From assembly GCA_022497155.1 (NCBI GenBank), contig MU385715.1, positions 1,240,001-1,304,000 of the forward strand: a stretch of DNA of 64,000 nucleotides, in the 5' to 3' direction. A program made the position numbers and the translations under genes. This document shows, piece after piece, positions 22,801-35,350 of the stretch. The notes under the pieces are model-generated. The model did no database searches. It had not been told where the DNA came from and saw only the letters and a list, made by a program, of their open reading frames with translations. Position 1 is the first letter of the stretch, and each line of letters begins with the position of its first letter. The stretch comes from Whalleya microplaca (Eukaryota; Ascomycota; Sordariomycetes; Xylariales; Xylariaceae).

Positions 22801-25800
22801 TATATTACTTATTAAAGCAAAAAAAGCAAAAGCTTCTAATACCTTAAGCTCTCGCTAATAAATTAATAAAAACGGAAAATATTAAATAGCTATTACAAAT
22901 TATAAAAATATTAAATATATAGGAAAGCTTTAAGCTCCCGGGAATAAAGTCGGGATCTAATTAAATCAATTAAATAAAAGACGAGCTTATTATAAAACCC
23001 GAGATTTTGGAAAAAATATAAAGTTAAAAGTCGGGGGTAAACGCGCCTAAAAAAATCGTTAATAATTTAATTACTATTAAGCTACCAAAAAACAATTTTA
23101 CCGAAAATCAGTTGTATAAACTTTTAACTTCTTGTAAAACCCCAGAGCCTAGCTTTAAGTAGGTTTTATAGCTAAGCTTTAGCTAAGGAATAAGTGCCGA
23201 AATAAATATAAAAAATTATAGTAATGCCAAATCGATAATCGTTATTCGACTATTAGTAAATAATAAAAATTTTTAGTCTCTAAAGGAAATATACTTTACC
23301 GAGGAGTTCGGTATTAAAGACTCGCGTAATTATTAAAGACTAAACGAGCAGCCGAAAGACGATATAAATCGCTAGCACGAAGCTTAATAACAAGCCGGTA
23401 ATTACCTAATATTAAAAAAACGAAATCGAAAAATCTACCTACCTGCCATAAAGGAAAATAAGCGGATAAAAAGTAAAAACCCCAAAAATCTTAATTAAAA
23501 TATTAAAAATAAAAAGTAAAAATCTATAGCCTTTACTATACTATTCTATAAAAATAACGAGATTGTTTTATTTAATAAATTAAACTAGTTAAATTTTTTA
23601 AATACCTATATATCTAATTAATTATAAGCTATTTAAGAAGAAAATCGGCAGCATAAAATACTACATATAATAATCGCAACAATAGTGTACTAGAATAAGG
23701 CGGATCGCTTAAGAGCTATACCAAATAAGCCACGCGTATACCGAGATGATTTTTTCAAAACTCTCCCGAAAACCTGGAGAAATCTTAACACTCACTTTTT
23801 AAGAAATCGTTTTAAAAAAAACGCCAAAAAAGAGATCAGGAATTTTTTACGCCTAAGAGCTTAAAGGGTTATTAATCGAAAGCATATTAAGCACTACTTA
23901 TTACCCCTAAAATAAATATTCACTTATAAATTTAATAAAAATAGATATTTGGAGCTCTATAAAGCCAGAATAATAGTACGCGGGAATCTTTAGAAAAAAA
24001 GAACGATTTAAAACATATACGTTACTACGTTCGCTATAAAATCCTTTAGGCTAATAATAGCGCTCGCTATAAAATTTAATCTTAAAGTTCTTTAATATAA
24101 CGTTAAAAGCGCGTTTTTAAATACCTTACGTAATAAATTAAAGCCTATAGTATACAAGTTTTTTAACGGCTTTAAGATTAATAAGAAATGCGTTAAGATC
24201 TTATAAGCTTTATATAGCTTAAAAAAATTACCCCTATTATAATATAACAAATTTGCTACTATTTTTAAAATATTAAGCCTTATCGTTTCCCTTAAAAAGC
24301 CTTACCTTTTTTATACAAAAAGGAAAAAAATTTTCGTAATCTTTTATATAGACAATTTTTTATTACTATTTAAGTATCGGCACTAAATAAAAGCCACTAA
24401 ATTAATTATAGCTATAAAAAAGATATATAAAATTAAGGAATAAAAAGAGATCTTTTAATATTTAGGAATTAAGGTATTAAGAAATCGATAGCGAAAATCG
24501 ATTACCTTATTCCATAATTCTTATATCGACAAAATTATCTTACGTTTTAACTTAGCTAATAATAATTGATTTCTAGCGATCCCTTTACTATACGCCGAAC
24601 TTTTTAAATATAAAGGGCAAGCTTCGAAAAAATAAATCAAAAAATACCAAAAGCGTATAAGATCGATTTTATATACCGCGATTATAATACGTCTTAATAT
24701 AGCTTATATAATAATACAGCTCTCCTATTTCCTCACTAACTTAAACTCGAAATATATAGCAGCAATAAATTAAGTAATCCGTTACTTATACGCCACGCGC
24801 TTTCTAAGTATTAGGTATAAAAGTAAGAGCTCTAGAAAGCAAGCTCTAATTATTATAAGTAACGTTTCTTTTATAAATAATACAGAATCTCGAAAATCTT
24901 TCTATAGGTATATTATATCCCTTTTTAGGGGTACTATTATATAAAAGGCCATTAGGTAAAGCACTATATCTACCTCAATAATTAAAGCTAAAGTTATAAC
25001 TCTTAAACATATAGCTAAAGAAAGTATAGTTTTAAAGCGGTTATTCCAAAATATTACCTTAAATTTTAGAAAGCTATAGAGGATTTTTTATAACAATTAA
25101 TAAACGATTAAGCTCGTTACTAAAAAAGGACTTAAAATTAATACCAGGCTCCGTTATATCAATATTTAAAATATATAATTTCGTTAAAAATATATTAAAG
25201 GGAGTTTCGAAATAACTTATTTAACTATAGATTAAATACTAGCAGACAAACTTACTAAAAGGCTTTCTAAACAAACATTCGAATATTTTAAAATTTTATT
25301 AAACCTTTAAAATAGTAAAGCTATAATTATAAATCGTTAAGGAATATAAGAAGCGAGCTTAGCTTAAACTTATATATTTAATAACTTTACAAACTCCTAT
25401 AAAAAGGATAAAATAAAAGAAAACTATTTTAATAATAAATAATAAACTTGTATTTTAATTTAAAACTAACAAAATACCGAACGTAAACTTATTTCTTAAT
25501 AACTAGGCTTATAAGCCTTACCGATAAAAAATATAAAAGCAAAAAATCTTTACTAATTAGATAAAGCTTAATATATAATAAAACCCGGAAGAATAACTTA
25601 ACTTAAGCCTAAAAAATTTACGAGCTTTTTTAGAAGCTTTATAACGTAAATTAAACGATTTTTTTCTAACTAAAAAGCCGAAAAAATAAAGCCGGACGAG
25701 CTAGCAATAACTAAAGTAGAAATTACGTTCGTAGGGCAAACTTCCAAAAGAACCGACAAACTAGAAATTATAAAAGCGATAAAAAAGCGAGCTACCGAAA

Positions 25801-27640
25801 GAACTAACGAGCTAGGAATTATAAAAGCGGAAGGGCTTATAATAGGCTAAAAAACAGAAATCGAAAAAGCTTCCGGGCTAATAGCGAGAAGCTTTTTACT
25901 AACGCTAGCAAAAATAGGACCGTTATTATAAATATATATAATAAACTCGCTAAAATCTTTACTAAAAGCCCGGTAACGTTATAAAAAATAAAAAAATTAA
26001 TATACTATTAGTTTTAAAATCGTTAAAGGAACTTATAATAAAATCGGTAATATTATATAAATAAACGTAACGGTAAGCGGCATAAAAAAGCTAGGGAGGG
26101 CTATAAAAACCTATATTAGCCTATTAAGCTTTTTAAAAAAGAGTTAAAAAATTTTATTTTAGGCAGCAAAAATAACCTAAGCCGCATTTATAATAATAGA
26201 AATCTCGAGATACTTTTAGACATTTATAAAACGCAATTTTATTAAATTTTAAAATATAAATATAACAAATATAAAAATCGGCGCGAAAAATAGAAATAAC
26301 GCTAGGGCGTGGGATGCTTTTTTTCTTACGGGTAAGGGTATCGGCAGAACTCGGAATTGTAATGCTATAGGTACCGAAAGGGATCGTTAAAAGCGGTATA
26401 AAAATTATTATAAAATTATTAATACCGAAACTTTTTTTAGGAGTAATTAGAACTTAAAAGGAAGTATCGCCTTTATTATTTAATAAATTCGGAAGCTTAA
26501 TAAAGCCGAACTTTTAATAGATAGGGAGAAAAAATAAAGAAATATTAAAATCGTTTTTACTAAAGTCGAGCTTTAAAAGTTCGGCAGTTTGCTCCGGCTC
26601 TTGCTTACTACTGGAATCGGGATCGAAAATTTTAGAAAGCAAAGCTTACTCCTTTACCTTATTATCCGGAAACTCCTCCTTATTTTCGTCACTAAAAAAA
26701 TTACCGCTTTTTCGCCCCTTCTTTTTTATAATATAAGTTTCGGGCTCGTTCTCGGGCTACTCGAACATAACAATATCGTTAGGCTTTTCGGGGAAGTCCT
26801 TACTATTATTAGGCTTTTCGGGGAAGCTTTTACTACCGGAAATCTTACTGCCGGGACGCAAAAAATCATTCCCTAAAAAGCTTTAGGGGTCCTAAATAAT
26901 AAGCTTAAAAATTTTATTACTAAAGGCGGGAACGGGAAGCGAACCCGGCGGAAAGCTTAGTAATAAAAGCTAACTATTTTTAAAAATAACGCGATAATAT
27001 TTTAAATTAGTAGCGCGGTATTATTTATGTAAGCGAACAAAGGAATATATCGCTTTTTTTTTACAAACATAACGCTTTCTTTTAAGCTTAACGATTTTTT
27101 AGCGAGCGTAATAGATATACTTATAGCTATAAACCGAAAGATTACGTTTTAAAGCTATAATTTAGGGTAATAATTGCGAAAATTTACGTATTTATTAATT
27201 AAACGTAACTTTAAATATATATAATTACGCAATTACTTATTGCAAAAAAGCTTAAAATAATAATAAAAGATCTAAAAATGCGAAAATAATACTTAATAAT
27301 TGCTATAATAAAATTAGCGATATAGGTAAAAAAAGCGCGGTAATCGCGAAAGCATTCTAAGAATTTACAAAATTATTATTACGATATTCGAAAAGTCTAA
27401 AAGATTTTAGGCATTAAAAAAAGATCTTATAATATTATAAAAAATAAAATCCTATAATAACTAACGGGATTATTACCGGGGAAACTATTCCCAACTATAC
27501 TAGCTAAAACTCTAATAAATTACTAAATAACGGATTATAGATATAGCTATATATTTATTAAATAAGCTTTAAGTAGCTATTTTTATTTATATTTATATAA
27601 TTATAAATATCTCTTTAGGATCTTCTACTAAAATAAAGGG

Positions 27641-27837
27641 TGTATTATAATAATAGAGATATTAAAAATCTCTTTTAAGCCTATAAATCTCGGAACAATA
27701 TTACTCCGAAATCCATAAACTTAAAAAGAGATCTTCTATAACTAGAAGATCTTTCGGATTTTAGATCTTTATATAATTTTTACTAAAGTAATTACGGCAG
27801 CACCTAAATAATCTTTATACACACTGTAACTATAATA
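27641..27837 (+). repeat. Right LTR
   Basis: Begins TGTATTATAATAATAG and ends TATAATA. Near its end it keeps ACACACTGTAAC where the left copy has TATATATTATAAC, that is, CA/TG retained in one copy and TA in the other, the pattern left by independent RIP-like mutation of the two LTRs. Confidence 0.88.
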
Positions 27838-27842
27838 ATAAG

Positions 27843-28323
27843 CCACATATATGCACTGACTGCGCAACCGTTAAAGCAGGCTCCGGCACAGCCTCCACAT
27901 AATTACTTCTAAACTTCTAAAACTCCTAGGCAGCTAGGTTAGGCAATCTCTGAAAACTTAAGGAAAATTAAGTGCTTATATGCATAGAAAGGACTACTTC
28001 TCAACAATAAGTGGAGCCACTGGAAAATATATTACCTCTTAACACGAGATCTATGATGCAGGTGGTTGCTTTGTGGTGGCGTTTGGCAATGCTGCACCTC
28101 GGTAAGAGTAGGAAGCAAAACACTTATTTGTTGAATCACCCGAAGGAAACGTGGCAACGTGGCATTGTGGTATAGGTTTTAAGCTCTAGTATTGCTCTTT
28201 GAATCGGTCGCATGGCGTCGACCATAAGACACTTCATCGATGAGATACATCTGGATATCTGTTATGATATCCTTTAGATCTTGTTAAATCTATATAGATA
28301 CTTGATATTATAGGTAGGTTTTT
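27843..28323. other. Spacer between two transposons
   Basis: About 480 bp of ordinary composition separating two strongly AT-rich elements, so the host sequence here was not carried along in the mutation process. No gene is seen. Confidence 0.5.
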
Positions 28324-29744
28324 TACCCCTGTTAAGTGCCCACGCTAGTAATACAAGCCAAGATTCCTAATATCTCATAAATGTAACTTAAGTTATTTCT
28401 TAATACGTTTTTTAAACAAAACAAACCACATTAATATAACACAAATAGTTATTACAAATATTATAATGTTAAAAATAAATGCCACTATTCCTAATATTTT
28501 ATATATATCCTATCGGCGTTTATCACTACCTTATAGCGTTTCGGCATAAAATCTAATAATTCGTATATATAAAACTTTAGCAGCGCTTCTTATACTTCTT
28601 AAACTCATTACCGTAATTAAGGGTATTTCGGCTTATTTATATCCCCGTAACAGTCCTTAATATAGTCTTTTATTTAATTTTAGCAGGACTTAATAAGGTT
28701 AAGGTTAGGGGAATAGGCAGGCCAATATATAATAGGAATTCCGCGCGCTTAAAAGTTATTTTTAGTCTCTTTTACTAAATGCCCGGGTGCTTTATTTTGC
28801 ATTAAATATATCGGCTTTCCAATATTAAAAGCATGCTAAATATAATTATAAATTATAGAAATTATATATTACCGATACATTAAAACAGTAATTTTTCCCC
28901 AGTCTTTTTCCCAAAAAAAAACCAGGTCCTTTGCCGTAAGCACTTAAAAAAAACCCCCAAAACATTTATCCGCCCTTACGTTAATGCTTTTCCATTATAT
29001 ATATAGAATTATATTTTTCTTTTAGACGGCGGGTAACGTAACATTTGCGGTAATAGCCTCCTATAATCTAAGTTTCGTCCGTCTAAAAAATCTAAGCCTA
29101 TTATTTAAGGGTTTAGTCCTTATATTCCTCAGCTTATATTAGCCGAGCTTTGCGGTTTTTTTCGGAAATAGGAAGCTTACGGCGAGCAACGCGGCGAGTA
29201 AAGCCGAAACGGCGGAAGGTATATCGAATAGCGTATTCACTAAAAACGCCGGCAAAAAAACAAAAAAAGAGTTTAAAAAACGTCTTACAGCAAGCTGTCT
29301 TTAAAAAAATAATATATTCGACTAATTCCTCTTCCTGCTCGGCAGTTATTACACGTTTCCGGCTAAATCGAGATTTAAGTTTAGCTTCTTTGGCGCAAAT
29401 GGAATGTTTTATTTAAAAAAGAAAAAAACCAGTCCGTTATTTTATTTCCGAAAGACCTAAATTACCATCGTAATAAAAAGCCCGAATTCGTATCCGTTAA
29501 AATTCGTTAAGGTACTTTATATAGCAGCCAGCAAGGCGTCTCTTAAAGGTAGTCATATTAGATAATTATTAGAATCAGTTAAAAAAACGGCTTTAAAATG
29601 CTACAGCTAGGTGGTAACAGCTTTAAAAACGCGTAAAAAATACGCGTTCAACAGTAATTTAGTCGGATATAAAATACAATATAAGCTAGCACTAAATTAA
29701 TATGGCGTGGTTCATTTATTAAAGTGAGGTACAAGACAGGGGTA
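28324..29744 (-). mobile_element. RIP-degraded Tc1/mariner element
   Basis: A 1.42-kb unit with terminal inverted TACCCCTGT (28324-28332) and ACAGGGGTA (29736-29744), each ending in the TA that Tc1/mariner elements duplicate. The size and single transposase relic fit the superfamily. Further inward the inverted repeats are degraded. AT content is high, as in the neighbouring retrotransposon. Confidence 0.82.
28497..29556 (-). pseudogene. Tc1/mariner transposase relic (DDE type)
   Basis: Starting at an ATG on the minus strand (29556), the frame reads MTTFKRRLAGCYIKYLNEF then a stop, then RIRIRAFYYDGNLGLSEI, the helix-turn-helix start of a Tc1-like transposase. Towards the end it reads MQNKAPGHLVKETK, where the canonical Asp of the D-N-A-P motif has become Asn-Lys, and then IYWPAYSPNLNLIKS, where the conserved Glu after the proline is lost. 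Several stop codons interrupt it. These changes are the kind expected from C-to-T and G-to-A mutation. The enzyme is therefore dead by sequence. Confidence 0.85.
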
Positions 29745-30674
29745 TAATAATTTGGCCTCCAACCGCAGTATATATTTTATATTCCTGTAAATCCAGTAAC
29801 GCTCTTTCGTAAATTTCTAGGACGGGTAGGTAACCCCAGAACTCGAAGTCTCGCAGGTTCAAAAAGGAAACACCCTAAGGTTGAGGAAAACTAACAGATA
29901 TGTAGATGAGGACGCTTTAGTTTTGTATAAATTATAGTGGTCCCTCCAAAGGGGGTTGTCGAAATAGACTCATGAGGCTTAATTTGCCTATATGTAGCCG
30001 CCGCCTGTCCATAAGTTTAAGGGGCTTGGCTCCCTTCAAGCTTCACTATGCATTAATAAGACCATTGCGCCCCCTTCTCATTTGTTCTATATTGACAGGG
30101 AAAGGAAGGCAAGGTAGCCTTGAAATATACTGTATGCTTTACGGCCTAATAGAAAATGATCATACAGCCAAGTGTCTAAACAACTAAGGAGATAAGGCTT
30201 CGCACAATCATTGCAGATGTCTTTATTTCACTCACAACTACGTTGCTTCGAGATCTAGCCCCAATGCGGAGATGACAAGGATTCGATTCGTCTAAATATG
30301 GTCTAAGTCAATCCTATAAGGACTAGCTTGCGAGAAGTACAACACAACATCCCTCTCCAATACAGTTGATAAGCATTATCTCCTAGTACCCACTACGGGG
30401 TATGACGGAAGCTTGTGGTTCAGTATGTTAAAATGTGTTTCTGGTCTACTACTTATTAGCGATCTTTTGTAACCCGGTACTACTTGTACATATATGAGCT
30501 ATCACCCATCCTCAATTATGTTATACTTGTGATCGGACAGACGCTATTATCCTCTGCTAGCTATATATAGGAGTAGCAATACTGATTGCTGAATTTACTC
30601 TTAAAGTATAATAGTATAGAAGTAAGACATTTTCAATTATCAATTGTTCTATACGCTTCTGAGATCTATTCGGA
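29745..30674. other. Intergenic, no gene seen
   Basis: Ordinary-composition spacer between the mariner relic and the DUF6594 gene. One 71-codon frame on the plus strand near 29972 has no family resemblance. No repeat or RNA gene is recognised. Confidence 0.5.
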
Positions 30675-31601
30675 ATGTCAGAAAATGTGAAGCGGCAATT
30701 TCCTACAATCTGGCAAAGCAGCACGGCGGATAACAACTTGACGCTTCATGGATTTCGCCGTTTCAAGACAACGCACCTTCTCAACCTTCGCTTCTTGGAG
30801 GCTGAAATTGCAGAGCTCGACCACTCTGTCTATCAAGCCGGGCTTAGCTTGGATATAGCGCCAGCTACCAATGATAGACTTGGGCTAAAACATAGTAAAA
30901 AGGATGAAAATATTCCTGAACTTGATGAGATCATCACTAGTGACCTTGTACTGAAACTACGAAGATTGCTCCAGGAATATGGTATGTAGCAGCTCGGGCA
31001 GTCTCAGAGATATCACTAAGAGAGATATCTAGACGAAGCCTTGATTACCTTCAATAAGATCATGTCTATGGAGACCTTCTCATTGTTAGATGACGAGAAA
31101 CAGTCTAGTCTTCGAGACGACCTTACACTATTCGAGATATATAAGACTCGGCTCCTTCGAACTGACCAGGGTCCTCGGTCCCAGCAAGACCCGTTCCAAC
31201 GGTGGATTCACCAGTGGCTGCGGGATTTCCGCTACTGGAGACTATGTAAAAGATACCAAGGGGACTCGGAACGTCTCAGGGTCTCTGATGCTAGATCGGG
31301 ATGGTCTTACCAGAGGACGACACTGCTCGCTGGCGTCATCAGTCGCTTGGTACTTGCCGCCGTTACGGCCATCTTCCTAACAGTTCCTTTGGTGCTTTTA
31401 TCGCGTGATATATCAAGAAGAGTCCAGCTTGCTGTAATCTCTACATGTATAGTTGTCTTCTCGTGTGTCGTTACGGTCATGTTGAAGGTGTCTAACCTGG
31501 AGGTCATGCTTGTGTCGGCGGCGTATGCTGCGATTTTGGCAGTGTTTGTTTCTAATGGGCCAGGAGGGACATCATCTACGGCGTCGTGGACAAACACCTG
31601 A
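30675..31601 (+). CDS. DUF6594-type fungal membrane protein
   Basis: Two exons, 30675-30981 and 31033-31601, with a 51-nt intron (donor GTATGT), give 291 residues. The layout matches the fungus-specific DUF6594 family: an N-terminal helical region with FPTIWQSS and an FLEAEIAELDHSVYQ block (residues ~35-65), a linker, then three C-terminal membrane segments, roughly LAGVISRLVLAAVTAIFLTV, LAVISTCIVVFSCVVTVM and LEVMLVSAAYAAILAVFV. The last helices are followed by a short Ser/Thr tail. The function of the family is unknown; members occur in large lineage-specific sets in accessory regions. It stands alone just beyond the transposon block. Confidence 0.82.
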
Positions 31602-32515
31602 GAACTTTCTTACCTATTCCTGCTTTGGTCGAAGATCAGACCTGCGGCTTTATTAAAGTCTGAACGCTATGCTCTTTTTAGAAGAGAGGGAGTGGGGGCA
31701 GGAGGGTTGACTGCGGGGGTTTCTGCGGGGTTACTGGGGGTGAGGCGAACATTAAACTGGTGAAGTGTAGGCGTTGTTGTTGCTGGTGCAATTATTTCAA
31801 GGTTTCCATACCGTGAGTCGTACCATGTTATAAAACACGTCGTATTCCGTACGGTCTGGGATACCGTGATACCCAAAACATTCTATAGACTATAATTTGT
31901 TAGAAACACCATACCTAGGCACGTGTATGCATGTACAAACGGTGTATTGACCAAATACCTCACACATCCGTGGCATACCCGAAAATACCTACAGCTTACC
32001 GTGTGGCGCGATGCCACACTACCACGCCACCCCAGGCCAACTACTCATAGTCTTTCCATAGAATTTCATCATCAACCACAATAGAGTCTCGAAATTATAT
32101 AAACCGGAAACTTTAGAGGACCTTATTCATTGCCTAAAAACCCCGTGAAAGCCCCCGAACACTTCCGTGACCTTCTCAAGTAAGCAATAATCGACCTCCG
32201 ACCCTAGGCTGCGGGGCCGTCAGGGGTGGATAACGTGGTCGTTCGTATCGTGAATGTGGTTGGTGCGCATATAATCAGCCCATGTCACCACGGTGTAGGG
32301 TCTCTTCGCTCCGCGAGATCTTACATAGAGAAAACCCCATGGAGAGGCGTGTGGAGTAGAAGTATGGGGAGGAATAAATAGCCTTGGCCGCCCTCGTCAT
32401 GTCTGCCGTGGGATTTACCTATTTGTCCATAAGGCTTTGGATATGCCCTCGTCCATCGCGGTGTAGTCAATTGTTGCTTGTTGATCATCTACAGCGTCGA
32501 CTGAATGCCATCAAG
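31602..32515. other. Intergenic, promoter of the sugar transporter
   Basis: About 900 bp with no supported gene. A 69-codon frame on the minus strand at 31667-31876 has no recognisable features. The right part should include the promoter of the transporter. Confidence 0.45.
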
Positions 32516-34612
32516 ATGTATCGGATCTCTAATATCTACGGTGGGTCCCTATTTGAGAGCACAAGTGAGCATACTAAAGTGGCATGAACTGACGCGTACC
32601 TATCAGTTCTCGCCGCGTTTGGCACCATCGGCGGCGCTCTATTCGGCTTTGATATTAGGTATGCCTCATGAAGCATTGCCATATCCACCGCTGACGCGCT
32701 TCGTTCACTAACATTGGGATAGTTCTATGAGCGCGTGGATAGGCACTGATCAGTATCTTGACTATTTCGGCTCACCCAACTCGACCCTGCAAGGTGGTGT
32801 ATGCAATCTCACCCCCTTACCCCCCATGGGCTCATAGAGTTAATCATGGTTGAATGAATAGATCACAGCTTCTATGTCTGCTGGTTCTTTTGTCGGTGCC
32901 ATTGCCGCCGGGTTCCTCTCAGATTACCTAGGCCGTCGGGGCTCACTCATGGTTGCTTCTGTCATCTGGGTTATTGGCTCGGTTCTGCAGCTGAGCTCTC
33001 AAAACGTCGGACACCTGATTGCCGGACGTGTAATCAGCGGACTTTCAGGTCAGTGAGGGTTCAGCAACGACTTAGTCTTGTCTACTGACACAGGCACGTG
33101 TACGCAGTTGGCGTAACGTCCTCCCAAGTCTGCGTCTATCTCGCAGAGCTCGCCCCCGGCCGCATTCGAGGTCGTATCGTCGGTATCCAGCAATGGGCTA
33201 TCGAATGGGGTATCCTCATCATGTACTTGATCTCATACGGCTGCTCCCAGGGCGTCTCAGGCCCGGCCGCATTCCGCATCGCCTGGGGCATCCAGGGTGT
33301 TCCCGCACTCGTGCTCTTGGGCTCGCTTATGTTCTTCCCGGAGTCACCTAGATGGCTCGCATCTAAAGAGAAATGGGAAGAGTGTCTTGATACGCTTGCT
33401 ATGCTGCATGCAAAGGGGGACCGTAACGACCCGGTGGTAATAGCCGAATATGAGGAAGGTAGGTCTTAGACTAAGAGATATTCAGAATTTTGGGAGGCTC
33501 GGGCAGTGCTTATTGGGTATCATAGTGCAAGAAGCTGCTCGTATTGCGGCCGAGGCGAAAGATATTGGTTTCTTCGGTCTATTTGGACCTAAGATTTGGA
33601 AAAGGACGCTTTGTGGATGCAGTGTGCAGATGTGGTATGTACCCACCCCCTTAGATATGAATTAGAGTGCGTATTGACATGTATGCAGGCAGCAACTCCT
33701 CGGCGGTAATGTTGCGATGTACTACATTGTCTACATCTTCTCCATGGCGGGCCTTGTAAGTCATATTTGTCACTTGTCTCCAGTGTGGCTTTTTGCTAAT
33801 TTTTAAAGACTGGAAACACCAATCTCTACTCCTCGGCTATCCAATATGTGATCTTCATCGTGACGACTGGCATAATGCTGCCTTATATCGACCGTGTGCC
33901 TCGCAGATTCCTTCTGCTCTCTGGCGCTGTCGTCTGCATGGCTCTCCACTTCGCGATCGCTGGGTTGATGGCAAACTACGGTCACCCCGTTGACTCCATC
34001 GAGGGTATGCCCACATGGTCTCCTTTTCATATATATATATATATGACGATGAATTAACTCAATCTAAATCTAGGAAACGCGAACCTGCGCTGGGAGATCT
34101 TCGGCCCCGCCTCAAAGGGTGTCATTGCTTGCTCCTACATCTTCGTGGGAATTTACGGATTCACCTGGGCCCCAACAGGCTGGATCTACTGCTCTGAGGT
34201 CTTCCCGCTAAAGTATCGAGCCAAGGGCGTCGGCCTGTCCGCCGCTACGAACTGGATGTAAGCTTGCGCCCCCTCATCTTCCCCGTAGAATCTCCGAGCT
34301 AACTCACTCCACAGCTTCAATTTCGCGCTCGCGTTCTTCGTCGCGCCAGCGTTCACGAACATCGTGTGGAAGACGTACATCATCTTCGGCGTGTTCTGCG
34401 CGGCCATGACCTTCCACATATTCTTCCTGTACCCCGAGACGGCCGGGCGTACGCTCGAGGAGATCGACATCGTGTTCGACACGGGCGTGTCGGCGTGGCG
34501 CAGTGCCGAGGTTCACCAGCACGCCTTCGAAGAGAAGGTCGGTCAGGTTGCGGCTACCAAGAAGGCGTTAGCGGTAGAGGAGCCTTCGGCGGTGCAGGCA
34601 GAGAAAGTATAA
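32516..34612 (+). CDS. MFS sugar transporter (hexose-transporter type)
   Basis: A twelve-helix plasma-membrane sugar porter. Ten exons keep frame: 32516-32540, 32607-32658, 32723-32798, 32862-33048, 33108-33458, 33526-33634, 33689-33755, 33809-34004, 34074-34257 and 34315-34612, giving 514 residues. Family marks: AAFGTIGGALFGFDISSMS at helix 1, the D-Y-L-G-R-R loop after helix 2, AGRVISGLSVGVTSSQ at helix 4, PESPRWL before the long central loop, a Q-Q-L-L-G-G-N-V motif at helix 7, and FLYPETAGRTLEEID at the C-terminal end. The sequence type is that of fungal high-affinity glucose/hexose permeases, but the sugar cannot be read directly. The first exon is only 25 nt; the start is supported by the fit of the reading frame and the first intron. 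Confidence 0.9.
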
Positions 34613-34852
34613 GAAATTGGATGAGTTGAATGTAATAAAATTGGAGTTTGGAACGCTCTCGGTAATGGTGAAGTTCTCATCTCGTCAAGGGGAAGAATGG
34701 TGTGTGATACCCTCCAAAATCAGGGGCAATACTCGGCATAGCCTCAAGATCATATAGGGCGCTATAGTTAGACTACTAGAGTGGTAATGCTTTCCAACTC
34801 TGTTCAATGAATGATGCCATCACACGGTTTTTGCAATAACGATATATTGGCT

Positions 34853-35350
34853 ACTAAGTGCAGGGTTGTAATCCACTCCACCCACTCCACCAGCCACTCA
34901 TATGGAATGGGTGGACTTTAATCCACTATAGACTTATGTGGAATGGGCTAAGTGGATCTACTAGGAGGTTATATGGAGTGGGTGGCTATAAAGTGGACGT
35001 AAAATAGCCACAGATTTGAGGCGTATACTAGCTATAAGAGAGGCGTATACTAGCTATAATTAGCCACAGCTGTTAGCCATATATCAGCTATAGCTGTCAG
35101 CTATATATCAGCCACAGCTGTTAGCTATAATACCTGTTAGGAAAATCAGTAATTTTGCTAGTAATTACTAACAACAGACCTCCAACTCCACAGTTAGTCT
35201 ACCTACCTACCTATTTCTACCCACAAGGGCTTTAAGTAGACGTAGATTAGTTAGCAGAAAGGTTAGATAGAGTGGAATGGAGTGGAGTGGCTCCTATAAA
35301 GTGGCCCACGCGTGGATTAGCGTGGAGTGGATTATAACCTTGACTAAGTG
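34853..35350. mobile_element. hAT-type MITE with perfect 8-bp target duplication
   Basis: A 482-bp non-autonomous element (34861-35342) flanked by identical ACTAAGTG copies at 34853-34860 and 35343-35350. The terminal inverted repeats are CAGGGTTGTAATCCACTCCA on the left and, in reverse complement, CAAGGTTATAATCCACTCCA on the right. An 8-bp duplication plus CAGGG-like termini is the hAT signature. The inside is rich in subterminal words (GTGGANTGG, AGCTATA, AGCCACAGCTGTTAGC) that may be transposase sites. There is no coding capacity. Confidence 0.92.

Larger units (their letters stand above)
19630..27842 (+). mobile_element. RIP-degraded Ty1/copia LTR retrotransposon with target duplication
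   Basis: A complete but dead element bounded by 5-bp target duplications ATAAG (19630-19634 and 27838-27842). Two LTRs of about 195-197 bp flank a 7.8-kb interior of extreme AT content with stops in every frame. Reading past the stops on the plus strand, the order fits copia: gag-like part, then integrase region around 21.9-22.7 kb, then reverse transcriptase with a degraded K-A-L-Y-G-L-K-Q block near 24.2 kb and a Y-V-D-D-type motif (now FYIDN) near 24.35 kb, then an RNase H end resembling ADKLTKRLSKQTFE near 25.24 kb. CA and TG dinucleotides are scarce and TA abundant, as RIP produces. About 2.3 kb separates the end of pol from the right LTR. Confidence 0.9.

Noticed and set aside
26925..26960. 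tRNA-like T-arm (GGGTTCGCTTCCCG on the minus strand) inside the retrotransposon
   Set aside because: The B-box-like arm is present, but I could not form matching acceptor, D and anticodon stems around it. It is probably chance in a RIP-degraded region.
31667..31876. 69-codon frame on the minus strand after the DUF6594 gene
   Set aside because: No domain, no supporting signals and low-complexity Pro/Thr content. Probably a chance frame.
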